Positions 1 through 8,040 are shown, numbered from the stretch's first letter. The stretch is DNA of 12,346 nt from Acidobacteriaceae bacterium (GCA_030838305.1 JAUTWY010000055.1:1-12346); one strand, 5' to 3'. Program-made: numbers and translations. Notes: generated by a model from the letters alone, not told the origin.

Positions 1-74
1 CGGACTACAACTCCCCCAACTGCGAGGAATGCGATCACCCAGACAACACTGACAAAAGCCCACTTGCACCTCAT
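1..74 (-). CDS. N-terminal fragment of an exported or membrane protein, cut by the window edge
   Basis: Reading leftward from an ATG at 74-72, 24 complete codons stay open to the window edge. The peptide starts MRCKWAFVSVVWVIAF and continues through an unbroken hydrophobic run ending GGVVV, which is what a signal peptide or first membrane helix looks like (two positive residues, then about 18 apolar ones). A GAGGGA ribosome binding site lies six bases before the ATG. The gene runs in the same direction as the glycosyltransferase ending at 191, so it may be the next gene of that unit, 116 bases downstream. The function cannot be named because nearly all of the protein lies outside the window. 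The hydrophobic N-terminus together with the good ribosome site makes a chance ORF unlikely, but only the start is visible. Confidence 0.55.
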   Translation of the reverse strand, partial: MRCKWAFVSVVWVIAFLAVGGVVV

Positions 75-190
75 AGTCTGTCCCTCAATAAGAATGTAGA
101 AAAAATCTCTTCTCCGCAATCTCCACGGCATTTCTCCGCTTTCTCCGCGATTCAAGCTCTCTCTGGACCTGCGAAACAAGGCGACAGCTC
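75..190. repeat. Intergenic spacer with repeated TTCTCCGC
   Basis: This 116-base gap between two minus-strand genes contains TTCTCCGC three times on the plus strand (110-117, 132-139, 141-148), with a related ATCTCCACGG at 119-128. The words are degenerate and A/T-separated and show no hairpin. They resemble the CTCCGCG part of elements at 8134-8155 and 10496-10528. There is no convincing terminator for the glycosyltransferase gene here. Confidence 0.4.
81..86 (-). promoter_or_regulatory. Shine-Dalgarno site of the truncated left-edge gene
   Basis: GAGGGA on the minus strand, six bases before the ATG at 74. It is one of only two clear ribosome binding sites in the window and is the main reason for accepting the truncated gene as real. 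Confidence 0.5.
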
Positions 191-2062
191 TCAAGGCCGG
201 TTACTGTATACGTACTTCCCTGAAAGTTCCGCGACGATAAACTTTCCCGGCAAAAGCCCGTCCACCTTACCCTTTTGGTGCGGCGGCACAAACAGGAAGA
301 CTCGTCCGCCTCCAGCCCAATCCCGTTGCAATTCGGTATCACTTAAATAAATCTTGGGCGCATCGTCAAATGTGGAACCGAACCACATTGATGTCGTTCG
401 TCCCTCCACCAACTCAATCGGTCTCCGCAGATAGAAGAGCAACGAAGATCCGAACGCCTGGTCACCATAGATCATGACTTTATCTTCAGGCCGCGCCCGC
501 GCCGCGATCTCCTGCGCCAATTGTTTTGAGGAAAGATATGGGCCAAAACGCACCAGCGCAATATGCGCTGCCACCAGGAAGACCGCAAATCCAGCTCCCA
601 ATATCCAGGTTGCGGAATAATGCCTGCGGTACAAGTGCAGGAGGAACGACAGCAACGGAGCCACCAGCAGGACCACCGCCGCCAACGCCGCCGGCAAGCG
701 CAGTGCCGCAAACGATGCATAGCTTAGGTCGAGCATGTGGGATGTAGAAAGCGTGTATGCGTTTAGATCCTGCTTCGACAGCACATTGCCTATGTCTGCC
801 TCAAACGGCAGATTCCGCGACTGCCACAGCCCCATTGCCAGCAGGCCGCTCGCCACGCTTCCAATCAAGGCCAGCAATCCTGCAGAAGCCGTGAGCCATC
901 CCACGCGCTCTTTGCCCCTGCATTCCACCCACTCGCATCGCGCCACTCCATCCGCTAACAGAAGTAAAAGCGGCAAGTATGCGGGGAATGTGTAATATTC
1001 CTGATTGGTCGAGAAAGCAAAAAAGATCAGAACTACTCCCGCCAGAATCCAGCACATCAGCCGGCTTCGCGAAGCAAAATCACTTCTCTGTCGCATGGGG
1101 CTTGGGCTGATTGTTCCAGAATTCCCTCGTCCGCCTCGCCACTCTTGCACGGCAATTCTTAACGCTGCTGGCAGATAGAAGCTCCAGGGAAAAAGCCAGA
1201 CCAGATGCAGGCTCCAATACAGCATTGCTGGAAGCTTGTTGTAGTCCCGCGGATACCGCTTTCCGAGAAACCTCAGGAAATGTTCATTCACGAAATAGAA
1301 CCAGAAGAAGCCAGGATGATTGGCCGTACCAGGATTCCTGAGCCCTGCGAGTATGTGCCACGGGGCGGCCACCGCAAGAAATAACACCAAGCCTGAGACC
1401 AGCCGGAACTCCTTCCAGCGCCGCCAGTCGCCCGTAGCCAGCAGAAATAAAAATGCCGCGCCACAAGGAAATACAAGTGCGATCAAGCCTTTCGTCAGCA
1501 CGCCCAACGCCATCAGCACATATCCTGCGTACCATCGCCAAGCCGCGGCATCGCTCTCCAGCGCGGTCAGGAACAAATACAGTGATCCCGCAATCAGCAG
1601 ACTCAGCAGTACTTCCGGAATCAGAATCCGCGTAAACAAATAACCGCCTGCGCAGGTATAAACAAACAGCCCTGCATAGATTCCGGTTGGCTCGTCGAAC
1701 GCGCGACGACCCCATGAAAATGCAAGCACTCCCAGCAGCAGCACCGACAGCACCATCGGCAATCTGGTACTGAATTCGTTGACGCCCAACACCTTGTAGC
1801 TGAAGGCCACCGACCAATAGGGAAGCGGCGCCTTCTCCAGATACCGGATGCCATTGATGTGCAGCGTGACATAATCTCCGGACCGAACCATCTCGCGCGC
1901 CGCCTCGGCATGCGTGCTGTCGGCATCGTCCAAGAGCCCGGGCGTGAACATTGACCCGACATAAGCCGCCAGAAACACTACAGCCAACGCGCAATACGCA
2001 ACGCTGCGCCTGAATCCAGGTTGCTGTCCTTTCGCTATGAGAGAAGTCGGATTCGCGATCAA
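191..2062 (-). CDS. GT-C fold membrane glycosyltransferase (ArnT/PMT family, GT83-like)
   Basis: A polytopic inner-membrane protein of 623 residues that should transfer a sugar from a polyprenyl-phosphate donor to an acceptor on the periplasmic side. After the first helix (21-39) comes the acidic first-loop motif DDADSTHAEAAREM (45-58), where this superfamily carries its catalytic or metal-binding acid. Next are GIRYLEKAPLPYW (71-83), matching the family's 'EKPPLxYW', an ArnT-like arginine and PE (145-150), LTKG (189-192), PWHILAG (234-240), a HFLRF segment (261-265) and YYTFPAYLPLLLLLAD (356-371). About eleven hydrophobic helices are followed by a soluble C-terminal domain from about 509. 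This is close to full ArnT/PMT_2 length. The start is a TTG with no good ribosome site; a stop lies eight codons upstream and no ATG precedes the first helix, so TTG is the best available choice. The acceptor (lipid A, protein or another glycan) cannot be read from sequence. It lies 55 bases downstream of the monooxygenase gene and may be co-transcribed with it. Confidence 0.88.
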   Translation of the reverse strand: MIANPTSLIAKGQQPGFRRSVAYCALAVVFLAAYVGSMFTPGLLDDADSTHAEAAREMVRSGDYVTLHINGIRYLEKAPLPYWSVAFSYKVLGVNEFSTRLPMVLSVLLLGVLAFSWGRRAFDEPTGIYAGLFVYTCAGGYLFTRILIPEVLLSLLIAGSLYLFLTALESDAAAWRWYAGYVLMALGVLTKGLIALVFPCGAAFLFLLATGDWRRWKEFRLVSGLVLFLAVAAPWHILAGLRNPGTANHPGFFWFYFVNEHFLRFLGKRYPRDYNKLPAMLYWSLHLVWLFPWSFYLPAALRIAVQEWRGGRGNSGTISPSPMRQRSDFASRSRLMCWILAGVVLIFFAFSTNQEYYTFPAYLPLLLLLADGVARCEWVECRGKERVGWLTASAGLLALIGSVASGLLAMGLWQSRNLPFEADIGNVLSKQDLNAYTLSTSHMLDLSYASFAALRLPAALAAVVLLVAPLLSFLLHLYRRHYSATWILGAGFAVFLVAAHIALVRFGPYLSSKQLAQEIAARARPEDKVMIYGDQAFGSSLLFYLRRPIELVEGRTTSMWFGSTFDDAPKIYLSDTELQRDWAGGGRVFLFVPPHQKGKVDGLLPGKFIVAELSGKYVYSNRP

Positions 2063-2117
2063 ATGGATGAGCCCAGCCCAGTCTTACAAATAGCGGCACG
2101 GTCAGCAACTAACGCGG

Positions 2118-3464
2118 TCATTTCTTCTTTCCTTCCTCACCACCATGTCGGATGAAGTATTTCCACTTGTCCATCGCAGCCGGAATGGCCACATCGAAAA
2201 ATCCCACCATCATTTCCTCCGAAGTCTGATCTCCCCACGTGACCGTCTTCTCCGGATTCGGATTGTGCGGATTGTTCTTGGAATTGTCATACCACGCCAC
2301 GGCGCGCAGCTTTGTTCCGGCTTTCAATTCTCGCGGCTCCGCCAGCCTGTAGCTCAACTGCCAGTGAAAGTGATAATTCACACGCAACAGTGTCTCCACC
2401 CTTCCGTCCTCATGAATAATGTCATATTCAAATCGTTTCCCCCGCAGGTGCATATGAGGAAACAGGCTCAGCAGCGTTGCGTCATTGGGCAGCGTGCCTT
2501 GCACCTCTACGCGAAAATCCTCGGCACCCGGGGGAATCACAAGAGCGTGATTATTTAATTGCAGCGTAATCACTCTCTGTTTCGGGGGACTCTTCGCGAA
2601 CACCAGACCGACGCTGGTCTCTTCGCTCGCCGCATCTCCGTTCGTGGTGTAATGCATTTGAAACACAAGATCCGATCCTGCCGGGACAAACTTCGCCATC
2701 CCCTCAGCCCACTGGTCTGGCGCACTTCCCGGCGCGTACACCAGCAACAGATCGCTGGTAGTCTCGTGCGCCTGCAGCCGCTCTTCGGGATCGCTCAACA
2801 TCGATGCCGTGAACGGCCCGCCCACCGGCGCATGCCGCAGCCACGCCGAATCCGGAGGCCGGATGTAAACCACCGCATGGTGTACGTGCGCCGCACTCGA
2901 AGGCCGCACCTCCGCCATCTGCACCCATTTGTCTTCAGTAAAATGCGTGGCCACAATTTCGTACGTGTATTCCAGCTCGCCTCGCGCCGGAATCCGCACC
3001 GGCGTCGGCATCTTCACGACCGCATCCGGCCGGGGGATATTCCAACCTTCACTCCACTTGCGCGGAGCGGGCGCGTCCTCGGGATTCCCCGATGGCGCTC
3101 CCCCCTTTGCCCAGTTTCCAATCGTGGCAATCTGCTCATCGCTCAACGACGGATCATTCGCAAAATATCCATATCTCGGGTCGGCGAACCACGGTGGCAT
3201 CATTTTCATTTCAACCGCAGCCGTGATCTTCGCCGCCCAGGGCCGCGTCTGTTCGTAGGAAACCAGTGGCATCGGTGCCGCCTCTCCGCTCCGGTGGCAA
3301 CTCTGACACTTCTGCTGGAGTATCGGAACAATATCCTTATAGAAGGTTGGGGTGGACGCAGCTTGCGCTTTAGGATCGGAGGTCTGAGCCGCCAGTCCTG
3401 CTAAAAGCGACAGAAGGCCCGCCGCCACGACAGTTGCAACGTGATTGTTTCTTGAGAGTCCCAT
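2118..3464 (-). CDS. Exported cytochrome c fused to a PHM/DBH-like copper type II monooxygenase
   Basis: A 448-residue protein with a signal peptide (MGLSRNNH, then a hydrophobic run to about LAA, residues 1-26), so it is periplasmic or outer-surface. Domain 1 is a class I cytochrome c with heme site CQSCH (53-57), possible axial Met65, and MPPWFADPRYGYF (89-101). Domain 2 resembles peptidylglycine and dopamine monooxygenases. Its ligands can be matched by motif: HVHHAVVYI (His195, His196) and FQMHYT (His271) for the first copper; FPHMHLRG (His337, His339) and TSEEMMVGFF (Met418) for the second. All six expected ligands are therefore present, which argues for an active oxygen-using hydroxylase; the substrate is unknown. 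I chose the ATG at 3464 because it places the signal peptide at the N-terminus. A GTG at 3503 would add 13 residues. Divergent from hemE across an 88-base gap. The fold assignment is strong; reduction of the copper site by the heme is inference. Confidence 0.85.
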   Translation of the reverse strand: MGLSRNNHVATVVAAGLLSLLAGLAAQTSDPKAQAASTPTFYKDIVPILQQKCQSCHRSGEAAPMPLVSYEQTRPWAAKITAAVEMKMMPPWFADPRYGYFANDPSLSDEQIATIGNWAKGGAPSGNPEDAPAPRKWSEGWNIPRPDAVVKMPTPVRIPARGELEYTYEIVATHFTEDKWVQMAEVRPSSAAHVHHAVVYIRPPDSAWLRHAPVGGPFTASMLSDPEERLQAHETTSDLLLVYAPGSAPDQWAEGMAKFVPAGSDLVFQMHYTTNGDAASEETSVGLVFAKSPPKQRVITLQLNNHALVIPPGAEDFRVEVQGTLPNDATLLSLFPHMHLRGKRFEYDIIHEDGRVETLLRVNYHFHWQLSYRLAEPRELKAGTKLRAVAWYDNSKNNPHNPNPEKTVTWGDQTSEEMMVGFFDVAIPAAMDKWKYFIRHGGEEGKKK

Positions 3465-3552
3465 CAACCCATCGTCTTTGCACACCCAATTTCGGTGCCG
3501 CACCGCCTTGGGCGCGCAAATCTCGACCCGCAGGTGCTACAGTAATCGGTTC
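3465..3552. promoter_or_regulatory. Divergent intergenic region between the monooxygenase gene and hemE
   Basis: These 88 bases separate two divergent starts and must hold at least one promoter. On the hemE side a weak -10-like TACAGT (3538-3543) lies nine bases before the ATG, with no recognisable -35 hexamer. I see no clear ribosome site for either gene and no operator-like palindrome. If the monooxygenase started at the GTG at 3503, the gap would be only 49 bases. Confidence 0.3.
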
Positions 3553-4656
3553 ATGTCTGCGCCTAATTCTATCTTTGTTCAAGCCTGCAAGTCGCAGCCC
3601 GTCGATCGCACCCCGGTTTGGTTCATGCGCCAGGCTGGACGCTACATGCCCGAGTACCGCGCCGTCCGCAAGCAACATTCGCTGCTCGAGATTTGCAAGA
3701 AGCCTGAGCTCGCCGCCGAAGTCACTATCACCGCCGCTGAATTTCTCGGCGTCGACGCCGCGATCATCTTCGCCGACCTCCTGCTTCCGCTGGAAGTGAT
3801 GGGACTAGCCTTTCATTTTTCCGCCGGAGAAGGGCCTGTCATCGAGAAGCCACTGCGTTCGGCGGAAGACATTGCTCAACTCCGCACCGACCGTGCCGCT
3901 GAGCTGGGATATGTCGCCGAGGCAGTGAACCTGGTTGCGAGACATTTTGCCGGAAAACTTCCCGTCATCGGTTTTTGCGGAGCGCCATTCACTCTTGCCA
4001 GCTACATGATCGAAGGCGGCGGCTCCCGCCATTACCTCCACGCCAAGAAGATGATGTACAACGCTCCCGCCGCGTGGGATCAGTTGATGCGCAAACTCGT
4101 CGATGTGACCGCCGAATACTCCTCGGCCCAGGTTCGCGCCGGAGCCGACGTCATTCAGATTTTCGATAGTTGGGTCGGTTGTCTGAGTGTGGAAGATTAT
4201 CGCCGCTATGTTCTGCCGCATGTCAGCACGCTCGTCAAGCGCCTGCAGAAGACTGCTGCTCCCGTAATTTATTTCGGCACTGACAGCGCTACGCTTCTTC
4301 CGGCGATGAAGGAGACCGGAGCCGACGTCATCGGCCTCGATTGGCGCATTCCCTTGGATAAAGGATGGAGCGACCTCAAACATCGTTGCGCCGTACAAGG
4401 CAATCTTGATCCCGTTCTGCTTTTCGCCGATTGGAAAGAATTAAAGTTTCGGGCGGAGGCAATTCTTCGACTCGCCGCCGGACACCCCGGCCACATCTTC
4501 AACCTTGGCCACGGCATCCTGCCGGAAACTCCGGTCGAGAACGTGAAAAACCTGACCCGTCTGGTGCAAGACTATTCCGCATCGCTTCTAGCGACCAACT
4601 CTCGCGAGCTCGAATCCGGAGGCCGGAAGCCGAAAGCCGGAAGCCCGAAGCCGTGA
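3553..4656 (+). CDS. hemE: Uroporphyrinogen decarboxylase
   Basis: A cytosolic enzyme of heme biosynthesis that removes four carboxylates from uroporphyrinogen III to give coproporphyrinogen III, without a cofactor. The 367-residue protein has the family signatures in order: PVWFMRQAGRYMPEYR (21-36) with the substrate-binding arginines; FADLLLPLE (73-81) with the catalytic aspartate Asp75; GAPFTLASYMIEGG (143-156) with the conserved Tyr151; and NLGHGILPETP (317-327) with His320. The ATG at 3553 gives the usual N-terminus (NSIFVQACKSQPVDRTPVW). The frame is open for 36 more codons upstream, but those do not look like HemE and would overlap the divergent gene. The last 14 or so residues (ESGGRKPKAGSPKP) extend beyond the usual end and are encoded by a heptamer repeat. 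The stop TGA overlaps the GTG start of the next gene, so the two are very probably co-transcribed and translationally coupled. Confidence 0.97.
   Translation: MSAPNSIFVQACKSQPVDRTPVWFMRQAGRYMPEYRAVRKQHSLLEICKKPELAAEVTITAAEFLGVDAAIIFADLLLPLEVMGLAFHFSAGEGPVIEKPLRSAEDIAQLRTDRAAELGYVAEAVNLVARHFAGKLPVIGFCGAPFTLASYMIEGGGSRHYLHAKKMMYNAPAAWDQLMRKLVDVTAEYSSAQVRAGADVIQIFDSWVGCLSVEDYRRYVLPHVSTLVKRLQKTAAPVIYFGTDSATLLPAMKETGADVIGLDWRIPLDKGWSDLKHRCAVQGNLDPVLLFADWKELKFRAEAILRLAAGHPGHIFNLGHGILPETPVENVKNLTRLVQDYSASLLATNSRELESGGRKPKAGSPKP
4616..4650 (+). repeat. Five degenerate tandem heptamers at the hemE/hemG junction
   Basis: Five consecutive 7-base units follow the pattern CCGGAAG: CCGGAGG, CCGGAAG, CCGAAAG, CCGGAAG and CCCGAAG, followed by CCG and the stop. 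They encode the non-conserved basic tail of HemE and end three bases before the stop/start overlap with hemG. Seven is not a multiple of three, so gain or loss of one unit would change the HemE tail and its stop position. The repeat may also supply the weak GGAAG-type ribosome site for hemG. Confidence 0.75.
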
Positions 4657-6041
4657 CTCGCATCGCCATCATCGGCGGCGGCGTCTCCGGACTCGCCGCC
4701 GCCTTCACCCTCGAAGAACATCGCCGCGCCGGCACAGTCGAGTACACGGTGTATGAAGCGTCGTCCCGTCTCGGTGGAGTTCTGCGCACGGAACACATCC
4801 AAGGCTGCCTTGTCGAAGCCGGCCCAGACTCCTTCATCACCGAAAAGCCCTGGGCCGCCGATCTCTGCCGCGCACTCGGTCTCGGCGATCAGCTGATTGG
4901 ATCTAACGACGCCGATCGCAAGACCTATATTTTCGTCCGCGGACGCCTCATTCCCATGCCTGACGGGCTCATGTTCATGGTCCCGACAAAAATCCTGCCC
5001 ACCGCTTTCTCGCCGCTTTTTTCCTGGAGCACGAAGGTCCGCATGGCGCAGGAGTTATTTCACCCGCCACGCAGCGCCGACAGTGATGAAAGCGTTGCTT
5101 CGTTCGTGGAACGTCACTACGGCGGGGAAATGGTCGACCGCCTGGCCGACCCGCTGCTCTCCGGGATTTACGGCGGCGAAGCCGCCAGCCTTGGCGTGCG
5201 CGCTGTTCTACCTCGCTTTGCCGAAATGGAGCGCACTCACGGCAGTCTCGGCCGTGCCATGCTCGCCGCTCGAAAGAAAAGCCCGCACCCGTCAAACCAA
5301 TCCGCACCGCCACTTTTCACTTCTCTCAAGAATGGCATGCAGCAACTGACCGACACGCTGATGGCAAAGCTCAATCCGTCTTCCTTGCTTATCAATACAC
5401 TTGTGCAGGCTGCTAAAGCCGAAGCTGGAGGCTGGACAATTTCAAGCGCTTTGGAATCCAGGCAATACGACTCCATCATTCTGGCTGTCCCTGCGCTGTC
5501 CGCCGCACGGATTCTCTCAACCTGCAGCCCTGAGTTATCCGGCGAACTTGCCGCCATCGGTTGCACCTCTTCCATCACTGTCGGACTCGGCTACGACCGC
5601 GATGTCCGCCACTCACTTCCTCCCGGTTTCGGATTTCTGGTCCCGCGTAACGAAGGCAAGCGCCTGTTGGCCGCAACTTTCGTCCACAACAAATTCCCCT
5701 ACCGCGCACCCAACGATCGCGCCCTGCTGCGTTGCTTCTTTGCGGGATCAAACGCGGATAACATCTGGCAGCTTTCCGACGACGCCATCATCGCCATCGT
5801 CCGGAATGAACTGCAACAGATTCTGGGCCTTCGCGCGATGCCCCTATTTGCCCGCGTCCGTAAATGGAAATCCGCGATGGCGCAGTACGGCGTCGGTCAT
5901 CTCGAACGTCTGGACCGCATCGAGCGCCTGCGCCGGCACTTCCCTGGCCTCGCGCTCGCCGGCAACGGCTACCGCGGCATCGGCATCCCGGATTGCATCC
6001 GTTCGGGAAATGATGCCGCCCGGCAAGTTCTCAATCCCTAG
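4653..6041 (+). CDS. hemG: Oxygen-dependent protoporphyrinogen oxidase (HemY/PgoX type)
   Basis: A FAD enzyme that oxidises protoporphyrinogen IX to protoporphyrin IX (or coproporphyrinogen III to coproporphyrin III in the alternative branch) with O2. The 462-residue protein opens with a Rossmann dinucleotide motif, IAIIGGGVSGLAAA (4-17), and the acidic ribose-binding YEASSRLGG (34-42). Then come EAGPDSF (55-61), DPLLSGIYGG (166-175), KWKSAMAQYGVGHL (404-417) and the strongly conserved C-terminal GNGYRGIGIPDCI (437-449). The start is a GTG whose last two bases are the first two of the hemE TGA (GTGA overlap). The frame is open for 74 codons further upstream, but that stretch lies inside hemE and is not PPO-like. 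The symbol follows common practice for the family; hemY, pgoX and cgoX are used for the same enzyme, and it is unrelated to the E. coli flavodoxin-like HemG. No hemH lies in the window, so the sequence does not show which branch is used. Confidence 0.95.
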   Translation: MTRIAIIGGGVSGLAAAFTLEEHRRAGTVEYTVYEASSRLGGVLRTEHIQGCLVEAGPDSFITEKPWAADLCRALGLGDQLIGSNDADRKTYIFVRGRLIPMPDGLMFMVPTKILPTAFSPLFSWSTKVRMAQELFHPPRSADSDESVASFVERHYGGEMVDRLADPLLSGIYGGEAASLGVRAVLPRFAEMERTHGSLGRAMLAARKKSPHPSNQSAPPLFTSLKNGMQQLTDTLMAKLNPSSLLINTLVQAAKAEAGGWTISSALESRQYDSIILAVPALSAARILSTCSPELSGELAAIGCTSSITVGLGYDRDVRHSLPPGFGFLVPRNEGKRLLAATFVHNKFPYRAPNDRALLRCFFAGSNADNIWQLSDDAIIAIVRNELQQILGLRAMPLFARVRKWKSAMAQYGVGHLERLDRIERLRRHFPGLALAGNGYRGIGIPDCIRSGNDAARQVLNP

Positions 6042-6068
6042 AGCCGCATGGAGAAAGGATTGATTTTT

Positions 6069-6133
6069 GGGTGGCGCAGCGTTTCCAGCGCTGCGATAAA
6101 TCGTCCATTGAAAAACGGCTTCAGCCGCTGAGG
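6069..6133. repeat. Bipartite palindromic (REP-like) element between convergent genes
   Basis: Two hairpins lie in the 108-base gap between the convergent ends of hemG and recQ. The first pairs CGCAGCG (6075-6081) with CGCTGCG (6089-6095), a perfect 7-bp stem with a 7-base loop. The second pairs CGGC (6116-6119) with GCCG (6124-6127) around a TTCA loop. The first starts with TGGCGCAGC, which recurs at 10470; the TTCA-loop type recurs at 12311. There is no following T-run on either strand, so a classical intrinsic terminator is not shown, although its position would suit a bidirectional stop. Confidence 0.6.
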
Positions 6134-6149
6134 GCGACGAGCGCGAAAG

Positions 6150-8033
6150 CTATGCGGGAATTTCAGTCTTGTTCAGGGCTTGCTCCCGTCGCAGTCTCGC
6201 CACCACCAGCCGAATCTCATCATAGGTAATTTCCGGAGGCAAAATATCCTTCACCGGCTTGAGCCGCTCGAACCCCGCCCGTGCGCACGCCGCGCCAATC
6301 AGCGATTGCTTCTCCTCACTCACCCACTCGGACTGAAATTCAATCAGTCCCATCTCCAGCAGATTGGCGACTCCATTTACGATGGTTGATAGCTGCCGTC
6401 CTCGAATCTGCGCGATCTCCTCCAGAGTTTTGCCTTCCCCTAGCAAACGAAAGGTTTCATCCGCAGGCTTTACTTTCCGTTCAGCGCCGCCGGCCCGCTC
6501 CCCTTGTCGAAATCGCTCCAGCGCATCCAGGATCGGCTGACCATAAATTTCCACCTTGCGCTCGCCGATTCCCGCAATCTCGCGAAGCTCCGCATACAAC
6601 TTGGGCTGCCTCCGGCAAATCTCCTCCAACGAAGAATCGTGCAGCACAATGTAGGCAGGAACGTTCTTCTCTTTGGCCATCACCCGCCGCCACTCGCGCA
6701 GATATTCGCGCAGTTCCTCGTCCTCAGAACCCACCGCCGGGGCCGGAAGCCGTTCCAAGGTCAACCGCTTTCTCCTAGCCGCCCTGCCCGCGCTCTGAGC
6801 GGCAGACTTCGCCATCCACTCCGCCGCGCTCCCGCAAACATCGCAAGCGTCACACTTCTCCCACTTCGGAGCTTCCCCAAAATGCGCGCAGATTTGCCGA
6901 TGACGGCAGCGTCGTGACTCCACAAACTCGCGGACGATCCGGTACCGCTCCCACGCCCGCTCGCGCTCCGCCCCATCGGTAATTTGATTGGCGAAAAAAC
7001 CCAGCAGCCCTGCATCTTTCTTCTGCCAGAGCAATACGCAATCCGCGCTCTCGCCATCGCGCCCGGCGCGTCCCGCCTCCTGGTAGTACTGCTCAATCGA
7101 CTTTGGCAGTGACAGGTGAATCACCGCCCGCACCGCCGCCTTGTTGATGCCCAACCCAAAAGCAATCGTCCCTACCAGCACTCTCACGTCATCCGACATC
7201 CAGCGTTCCTGGTTCCGCCGCCGCTCTTCCGATCCCATCTTGCCGTGATAGCCGACGGCAGCAATGTCGTGGTCTTCCAGAAAATCTACCGTCTCCTCGA
7301 CCCGGTTAATCGTTGGAGAATAAACAATCACATTGCTGCCCGCGTAACTGCGCAGCGCATTGACCAGCAACTCCATTTGCTCCAGCCCCTGACACCGGCG
7401 CACCAGATAGCGCAAGTTTGGCCGGTAGAAGCTGGCAATATATTTGTCGGGATTGCGCAACTGCAATTGCGCCAGAATGTCGTGCCGCACATGCTTGGTG
7501 GCGCTGGCCGTAAAAGCCGCGATCGGGCGATCCGGAAACTTCGACCGCAGTTTGTTTAACTGCCGGTACTCCGGACGAAACTCATGTCCCCACTCAGAAA
7601 TGCAGTGCGCCTCGTCAATCGCGAAAAAAGTAACCGGCACCTGCTGCAGCCAGCTCACAGTGTCGCCTCGCGCTACTCGCTCCGGCGAAACATAAAGCAG
7701 CCGATAATCACCCTCCCGCGCCCGGCTCATCACCTTCGCCTGCTCGCCTTCGCTAAGCGTGCTGTTCAGCACCGCCGCGGGAATCCCCATCTGCGCCAGC
7801 TGCGTTGCCTGATCCTGCATCAGCGCGATCAGCGGAGAAATCACCACCGCCGTCCCCGCCGACGCCACCGCCGGCAACTGATAGCACAACGACTTACCCC
7901 CGCCCGTCGGCATCACCACGCACGCGTCGTGCCCCGCTAGCAGGCTGCGCACAATCCGTTCTTGTAGCGGACGAAACGCGCTGTAACCCCAATACTTCTT
8001 CAGCGGCGTCAACAGATCCGTTTCCGCATCCAT
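6150..8033 (-). CDS. recQ: RecQ-family ATP-dependent DNA helicase
   Basis: A 3'-5' DNA helicase for recombination and replication-fork repair, 627 residues, cytosolic. Visible elements in order: FRPLQE (20-25, motif 0); Walker A MPTGGGKSLCYQLPA (41-55); Walker B DEAH (140-143) followed by CISEWGHEFRPEY, the RecQ aromatic loop; TASAT (175-179); and motif VI QYYQEAGRAGRDG (315-327). A zinc site follows, Cys376, Cys394, Cys397 and Cys400 (E. coli-like spacing). An HRDC domain lies at about 434-512, and a helix-turn-helix tail (TLEEIAQIRGRQLSTIVNGV) at about 536-555 continues to about 615. Between the zinc site and HRDC there are only about 35 residues of basic linker, too short for the usual winged-helix RQC domain, so its architecture differs from E. 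coli RecQ. The ATG at 8033 has no ribosome site; a TATACT hexamer seven bases before it suggests a leaderless message. Convergent with hemG and downstream of the CPBP gene. Confidence 0.93.
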   Translation of the reverse strand: MDAETDLLTPLKKYWGYSAFRPLQERIVRSLLAGHDACVVMPTGGGKSLCYQLPAVASAGTAVVISPLIALMQDQATQLAQMGIPAAVLNSTLSEGEQAKVMSRAREGDYRLLYVSPERVARGDTVSWLQQVPVTFFAIDEAHCISEWGHEFRPEYRQLNKLRSKFPDRPIAAFTASATKHVRHDILAQLQLRNPDKYIASFYRPNLRYLVRRCQGLEQMELLVNALRSYAGSNVIVYSPTINRVEETVDFLEDHDIAAVGYHGKMGSEERRRNQERWMSDDVRVLVGTIAFGLGINKAAVRAVIHLSLPKSIEQYYQEAGRAGRDGESADCVLLWQKKDAGLLGFFANQITDGAERERAWERYRIVREFVESRRCRHRQICAHFGEAPKWEKCDACDVCGSAAEWMAKSAAQSAGRAARRKRLTLERLPAPAVGSEDEELREYLREWRRVMAKEKNVPAYIVLHDSSLEEICRRQPKLYAELREIAGIGERKVEIYGQPILDALERFRQGERAGGAERKVKPADETFRLLGEGKTLEEIAQIRGRQLSTIVNGVANLLEMGLIEFQSEWVSEEKQSLIGAACARAGFERLKPVKDILPPEITYDEIRLVVARLRREQALNKTEIPA

Positions 8034-8040
8034 GGAAAGG

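Noticed and set aside
1284..2108. Minus-strand open frame of 274 codons overlapping the GT83 gene in another frame
   Set aside because: Its translation is Arg/Gly/Cys-rich with no domain, while the overlapping frame has clear GT-C motifs; it is a G+C-rich shadow.
2559..3404. Plus-strand 281-codon open frame antisense to the monooxygenase gene
   Set aside because: Arg/His-rich composition typical of the complement of a G+C-rich coding frame; no start context and no motif.
3445..3552. Upstream extension of hemE to an ATG at 3445
   Set aside because: The 36 extra codons are unlike any HemE N-terminus and would run into the divergent monooxygenase gene; the ATG at 3553 gives the expected start.
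4431..4652. Upstream extension of hemG to an ATG inside hemE
   Set aside because: The 74 extra residues are Arg/Pro-rich out-of-frame hemE sequence; the FAD motif begins right after the GTG at 4653, which overlaps the hemE stop.
6042..6149. Intrinsic terminator between hemG and recQ
   Set aside because: The hairpins are real but neither is followed by a T-run on either strand, so I list them as repeats only.
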